Below are positions 59,272-64,000 of a DNA stretch of 64,000 nucleotides, piece after piece. Below the pieces are notes generated by a model. The model searched no databases and was not told the origin of the DNA. It worked only from the letters and a program-made list of their open reading frames with translations. This stretch comes from Filobasidium wieringae (Eukaryota; Basidiomycota; Tremellomycetes; Filobasidiales; Filobasidiaceae): NCBI GenBank assembly GCA_001600055.1, contig BCIV01000005.1:372001-436000 (forward strand), in the 5' to 3' direction. The position numbers and the translations under genes are program-made. Numbering within the stretch: position 1 is the first letter of the stretch; each line of letters starts with the position of its first letter.

Positions 59272-60639
59272 ATGAGCGAGAAAGCTGAAGATCTAGATCC
59301 TCCTAAGCGCGTTCTCGGAACTCGACGATTTCGACCGTACCACCACCTCGACTCATCCCTTCATCTCAATCACCAACGACCCATGAATACATCCCATGGA
59401 GTTGTCGTCCCATCAGGCAACAGGGGTTCCCCTCGCCCACCTTTTACCCCCTTCCTCACACGCCCACCCGGACCTCACCTGTCCGACCGTGATATGCGGC
59501 CAGATCCCCGCAAGCAGTCCCTTACATCTGGCCATCGGTCGGAACGTCACGCAGGATGGGTACGACCGTCTGAAAGACTTGAACGATGGGCAAGGGGTTC
59601 ACGTCCCGGTGCGAAAGCTGGGGAATGACGGTCCGTCTTGCCTCTTCTCGACGTGAGATCGGTCAGGGTATCTGAACGAGTGTTTAGAAGGAGGGTCGAC
59701 TTGGATAATCACCTCCGGTCGAGCCGGTCTCCATTCCAACTTGGTACAGGAGGATGAACGGTTCTTGAGGGAACATGGGGGACATCCTATCGTCCGCGAA
59801 GCGCTGGATCGCACCGAGATCAAGCAAGTTTAGGCCGTAGCGTGTGATACAGTCCGACATGTGAATAACATCGATTTCTAGGTACTGCTCGACGTTCAAC
59901 GACTGTCTCCTCCTCGTACATCTACTCCATCCGAACCCTCCACCGAACTTTCCTTGGGCACCTGTCGTACCGACCCCAGCTCTGCCGGAGACGATGACCC
60001 GTCGTCCTTCCCTCATTCTCATCCACGATGTACTAGGTCTTTGTCTCGCCGGTCCCACCGACCTGGATGCAGAGTCAAAACAAGTCCCTCCCCGTCCGGA
60101 GTTCAAGGAAGGGTGAGTCGTACTCGCTCAACCCTCCCCGTGACCTACTTACCGACGGAAGACGATCAGATTCTCAATGGAACGGTATATGAACCTCATC
60201 GCGCTCATCCGGGGTATACCTCAACAACTACCTGATCCAGCGTGAGCACCCTCGTCAACTCGTCAGATCAATTCATCCCCGTCAAAATCTAACACCGATG
60301 ACTTTCCACAGACCCGCCCTGTTGATCCTAGAACCACGCCTGAACTCGCCCGACCTGGACGCACCCTTCCAAACCACCCGCGCTCGATCGGGGTCGGAGG
60401 GACCGGATCGGTACGAGTTCGTACGAGCGCTACGGTGGGTGTTTGGGGACGATCAGGTGTGGTCCATCGACCGTGATCAGACTGACGACGCGGAGGAGAC
60501 GGACGCTGCGGTGAGGCGGATCAGACGGGTAGTGGATGGCGTGGAAATGGCTAGGTTCGGTGGGAAATTCGATTTGGAAAAGGGAACGATTTATGGGTGG
60601 TCTTGCTCGGATAGCAGGCGTAGGTTGTCAGTCGGATGA
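59272..60639 (+). CDS. unrecognised multi-exon protein
   Basis: The 3' half is clearly coding, read through joined exons: PETMTRRPSLILIHDVLGLC and DLDAESKQVPPRPEFKEG, then SMERYMNLIALIRGIPQQLPD (intron from about 60114 to 60150), then ALLILEPRLNSPDLDAPFQT and RYEFVRALRWVFGDDQVWSID, stop at 60637-60639. Hydrophobic strands followed by Asp (LILIHDV; ALLILEP) are suggestive of a RecA-like or Elongator Elp5/6-like fold without an obvious P-loop. An upstream exon has STWIITSGRAGLHSNLVQED near 59700-59750. Exon choice before 59690 is unsure, and the start at 59272 (MSEKAEDLDPPKRVLGTRRF) is a guess. No family is assigned. Confidence 0.5.
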
Positions 60640-61422
60640 TCAGACGATGTGACGCGATCAAACCGGATCGGCCGGGATATCGACTTGAGGCCGTCTTGAT
60701 ACTTGGCACAACCATTCCAAGGCCATGACAGTTCGAGTCCCGCTCCAGAGATCGGCACGATTCGCTACAAGACGGGCACTGCGTGATACACAACCTCGAT
60801 GTTTCACCCCGTGCGGCCTGGTCGTTCATCAGTCGACAAAGCGTCCGCCCATTCGACTGTTGCGAGGCTAGAAACGTCGGCATTGTGAAACTCGTCTCGC
60901 TCGTCCGGGTTGGGGTCATGAGACGGAACGGGAGATCGAGTCATGTGCATGTAGTCTGTACCTGAGGTGGTTATCCGGAGATGTTTGTCGCTGGACTTGT
61001 AGATCGTCGCTATCGATTCTCACAGTGTCTGGAGAACACGACATCAGGGAAAGGAAAGTGTAAGTGGTAGCATGTGAGCGTCTATTTGGTGATTGTGTTG
61101 TGGGTGAGAAGTGCCAGAGTATCGGCAACGCAATGAGTCGGTTCTATATCGCACCGACCCAAATCATGGTCGCCAACATCTACACCGATCATGTCGCCAT
61201 CCTCTCATCTTTATGTCAATATGTCGTCGCATACTATCTAGACAACCTGATCCTTGCGGCCCGTCTAGAGCCGTGAGCTGGGTCGCGGTCTAAACAAAAA
61301 TGGATTTTGCATTTGAATATGAAATCGCAATGACTGTTACATGACCTAAACGTGTAAATTGTATCAATATCATCTCCCCATACACATAGATACCAACATA
61401 GTTGCCAATTCATTACATCACC
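60640..61422. other. intergenic region; composition boundary
   Basis: About 780 bp with no supportable gene. Sequence becomes clearly AT-richer after about 61290. A TTCGAGTCC string near 60734 resembles a Pol III B box but has no matching stems or A box. Confidence 0.4.
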
Positions 61423-64000
61423 ATGGATACACCATTACCAGAGAACTTCTGTGATTCTTGTGGCTCTGGCCCTTTCTTTCAGCCAGTGGAGATGTGCGGA
61501 AGGTGCAATTACCTGGAAATGGTTGGCAGGTCAGCGCAGACGGATGGGGTTGCAGCAGTAAGTTATACAGGTCAAGAAGCACTACAAAGCAGCAGTTTCA
61601 TTTGACGCTTGTTAGCAATTTACCTTATGTATGCGGGAGGGTGCTATATGCAAGGCAGGTTTGAAGAAATGTGTGGATTGTGCTAAACCTTCAGCGCTTC
61701 TCAGCAACAGTAAATGCGTCCTAAATTCTCACAAACGGGGTTGATACATATGGTTGTATCATAGATACAGGACAAGATGCTGGTGCAACTTACAGCGGCT
61801 ACTGCAATGAAGCCAATGCAATCCGTCTCTGGAGGAATGAAGAGGTCCTTTCATCTCAAGGCCAGCAGGCAATTAGAGGAGCTCAGGCAACACGGCAATC
61901 CAAATCCTCATTGACTGGTTCAAGCTTTTCAAGTGGACCAAATATGGAGATCAGGTTTCAGTATACGGAGAGAAAAGCCTATCTTCAAAAGGTTAACAAG
62001 GGCGATGTTCATTTTTTGAGTGTCACGAGGGAAACACTCATGAGCAAAATTCTGGAGATGATGGTTTCCATAGTTCAAGAGCGGTACTGGGATAAGCCAC
62101 AGCTGAATCGGGATGCTGGAATCATCAATTTGTCAGTAATACTCGGGGCTGATTGTTTCCAAGTAGTAACTGTTGCGTTTTTTAAGGGAAGATGTCGACA
62201 CGGGAAGATCTGTTGCAACTCTCTACTTTTCAAACAAGATTATCATTGAACCTGAGCAGATGAAGCTGGATGTCCGCTCTCTTCATTCATGGGCTAAGAC
62301 AAGCCACCTTCTCAGCGGAAATGACAATTAACCAAATGCAAACACTTTAGGTCTCATCATAGAAATCAGAGCCGATCTTGTGGAAAGCTTAGAAACACCT
62401 GCATACCATTCCGACTTAGCCATCTTAAAAACCGCAGCTAAATCTGCCATCCAAGTTGGCAAAACGCCTCATGGTGGTGCACCTCCAAAACACTATGTCT
62501 CAAGCCTACCAATGCCATCCATCCTCTGGGCCCCTTCAAATATCCCCGTCTGGCTGAAGACGGCTACACCTATCACAGTTTCGGAACATGTGCCCACATT
62601 TAGCATGGAACATGCTTGCGTCAATTGGGACGAGACTGTCAAGAAAAGTTACCTCTGGGTTGACCATTCTCGACTTGGAGAGGGTGAATCCAAGATCTGT
62701 CATGCAGTAAGATAGCTCTCAATGTAGCGTCTTGTATGGGCTGACATACATTTTTTCCCGGTCAGGCAAGGTATGCTGATGCGAGGCATCCTGGATCTTT
62801 ACCGGATGGGTTTTCTGGCTCTGCTCCGACTGAGCAGTATGTTGCAAAAGTTCTCAGGCCCACTGTGGCGGCCCAAGAAGACTGTGACCTATTTGAGATC
62901 ATGCAAGCAGAAGCAGAAGCGTACATCTGGGGTGGCATCTATGCCGATGAATTTCGAAAAGCAGTCAAAGAAAGTCCAGCTGCATCTTGAAAGGTAATTC
63001 GTAAGTGATTCACAAACATGCTTTAGCGTCAAAAGACCTCACTAGACATTTCCAAAATAGCCGTCCTTTTTGCAGATATCAAGCTCGTGATTGAAGCTGT
63101 TGCGGAAGAGGTCAATGGTTATTCTGATGATGAGGACTATGAGCCATCGCTTCTTCTCCCTGGGGACAACACTGGGAAGAGGGTTTGGATGCTGGAACAG
63201 TTTCAGACAGGCGAACCTCTTCGGTTTTCTGGAACACTTGAGGCAGGCGTTGGAAGGAGTCGTGCTGAACTGACAGTTGCTGCCTTTGCACATTTGGCTT
63301 ACGAGGCCAGCCTTGAAACAATGGTTCTTTCGGATCTTGAAGGTTGGATCACGTCGGCTGGTATTGTATTGTTTGATCCTATGGTGCACTCGTAAGTCAA
63401 ATGTTTCCTCATTTCCTCACCTGATTAATTGGTTGACCGAGCTAGATCTTATAGCGTGAAGGGTGGTTTGTCCATCGGCGACCTTGGCCAAGCAGGCATT
63501 GATGCTTTTATTAGTGGACATCAGTGTAACACCATCTGCAACGACCTCGGATTAAAGACACTCAAGATCTCATCGACGGGTGATGATCTGGAGGGTCTCA
63601 TCACTCAAGCTCTCCAGCCAATACCCGAGGAGGAGGAGGAGGTTCAAGTCCAACCTGAGAGGCCTCATAAAAAGGCTCAAACACAGAAGGCTGTCAGATC
63701 AACGAAAGGGAAGCGTACAACACCTGTTCGATCCCCCTCTCCCCTTCCTAATCCATCCTTGGCTGTTGATACCCCTGCGGCAGAATTGGTACCATCTTCA
63801 AGTGCCTTGCCACTCATTCAACGCTTTACAAGTAGTGGTCGAGCAGTTGGCAATCCCGTGTATAAATGCTAAGATCGATTCATATGTGCTTGTTTAGGGT
63901 TTGCACCATACATCGGAAGACTAACCAAACATTTGTCAATGAGATCGAGTTGACAGGAGGATTGAGGTATTGTGTTGCAGCCACATATATCCCTTGTGCC
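61423..64000 (+). CDS. alpha-type protein kinase with Cys-rich N-terminus (partial)
   Basis: This is an atypical Ser/Thr kinase of the MHCK/eEF2K alpha-kinase fold. Exon 1 (61423-61560) opens MDTPLPENFCDSCGSGP and has CGRC. Exon 2 (from 61616) has LCMREGAICKAGLKKCVDC, so two C-x2-C-type knuckles precede the kinase. The kinase domain begins near 62840 with YVAKVLRPTVAA (likely ATP-site Lys) and AEAEAYIWGGIYADEFRK. AELTVAAFAHLAYEASLETMVLSDLEGWI follows near 63265, then VLFDPMVHS, and finally LGQAGIDAFISGHQCNTICNDLGL (about 63490-63560), which carries the structural-zinc H-x-C-N-x2-C pattern. A Lys/Ser/Pro-rich linker follows. The TAA near 63870 is probably inside an intron, since splicing GT/GTATAA to TTTAG continues as VCTIHRKTNQTFVNEIELTG to the window end. 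At least eight exons are present and no disabling change was seen. Confidence 0.85.

Noticed and set aside
60660..60760. Possible tRNA around TTCGAGTCC
   Set aside because: Only the B-box-like string fits; no T-stem pairing, acceptor stem or A box.

Overview
The window looks like nuclear chromosomal DNA from a basidiomycete yeast, most likely a tremellomycete (Cryptococcus/Kwoniella-like). Nearly every gene is split by many 45-90 nt introns, genes are packed a few hundred bases apart on both strands, and the proteins are fungal (ERG4 sterol reductase, Ede1-like EH protein, Ggc1/Yhm1 carrier, Opt transporter, Rrn11). All calls come from reading translated exons by eye. Splice sites were chosen by frame continuity and family resemblance, so exon edges are approximate.

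Layout. Positions 1-7.4 kb are AT-rich and repeat-rich. They hold two 476-bp LTR-like copies in inverted orientation, two diverged GTTCAA/TTGAAC-rich direct repeats, and decayed or unrecognised coding relics. An intact, many-exon amidase (7.4-9.9 kb, minus) closes this part. From 10 to 60.6 kb lies a dense housekeeping block: Ca2+/H+ exchanger, TFB3/MAT1, NAA20, UTP14, a Rossmann-fold protein, fibrillarin, a UBP3/USP10-type ubiquitin protease, tRNA-Ala, an oligopeptide transporter, an Ede1-like protein, an alpha/beta hydrolase, GGC1, a second tRNA-Ala, a vWA-domain protein, a JmjC protein, ERG4, UTP22, RRN11, a small AT-hook protein, LSM3 and an unrecognised gene. From 61.4 kb to the right edge sits an alpha-type protein kinase gene in AT-richer sequence; it runs off the window.

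How genes relate. Four genes act in ribosome production: UTP14 and UTP22 (small-subunit processome), fibrillarin (box C/D snoRNP) and RRN11 (Pol I initiation). UTP22 and RRN11 are divergent and share one 316-bp promoter region with a duplicated 12-bp motif. The other genes are unrelated housekeeping functions, with no sign of an operon-like or biosynthetic cluster. I did not find a convincing undescribed multi-gene system. The best leads are the Cys-rich alpha-kinase gene, the inverted LTR pair with the decayed gene between its arms, the unassigned gene at 59.3-60.6 kb, and two well-supported GC-AG introns.
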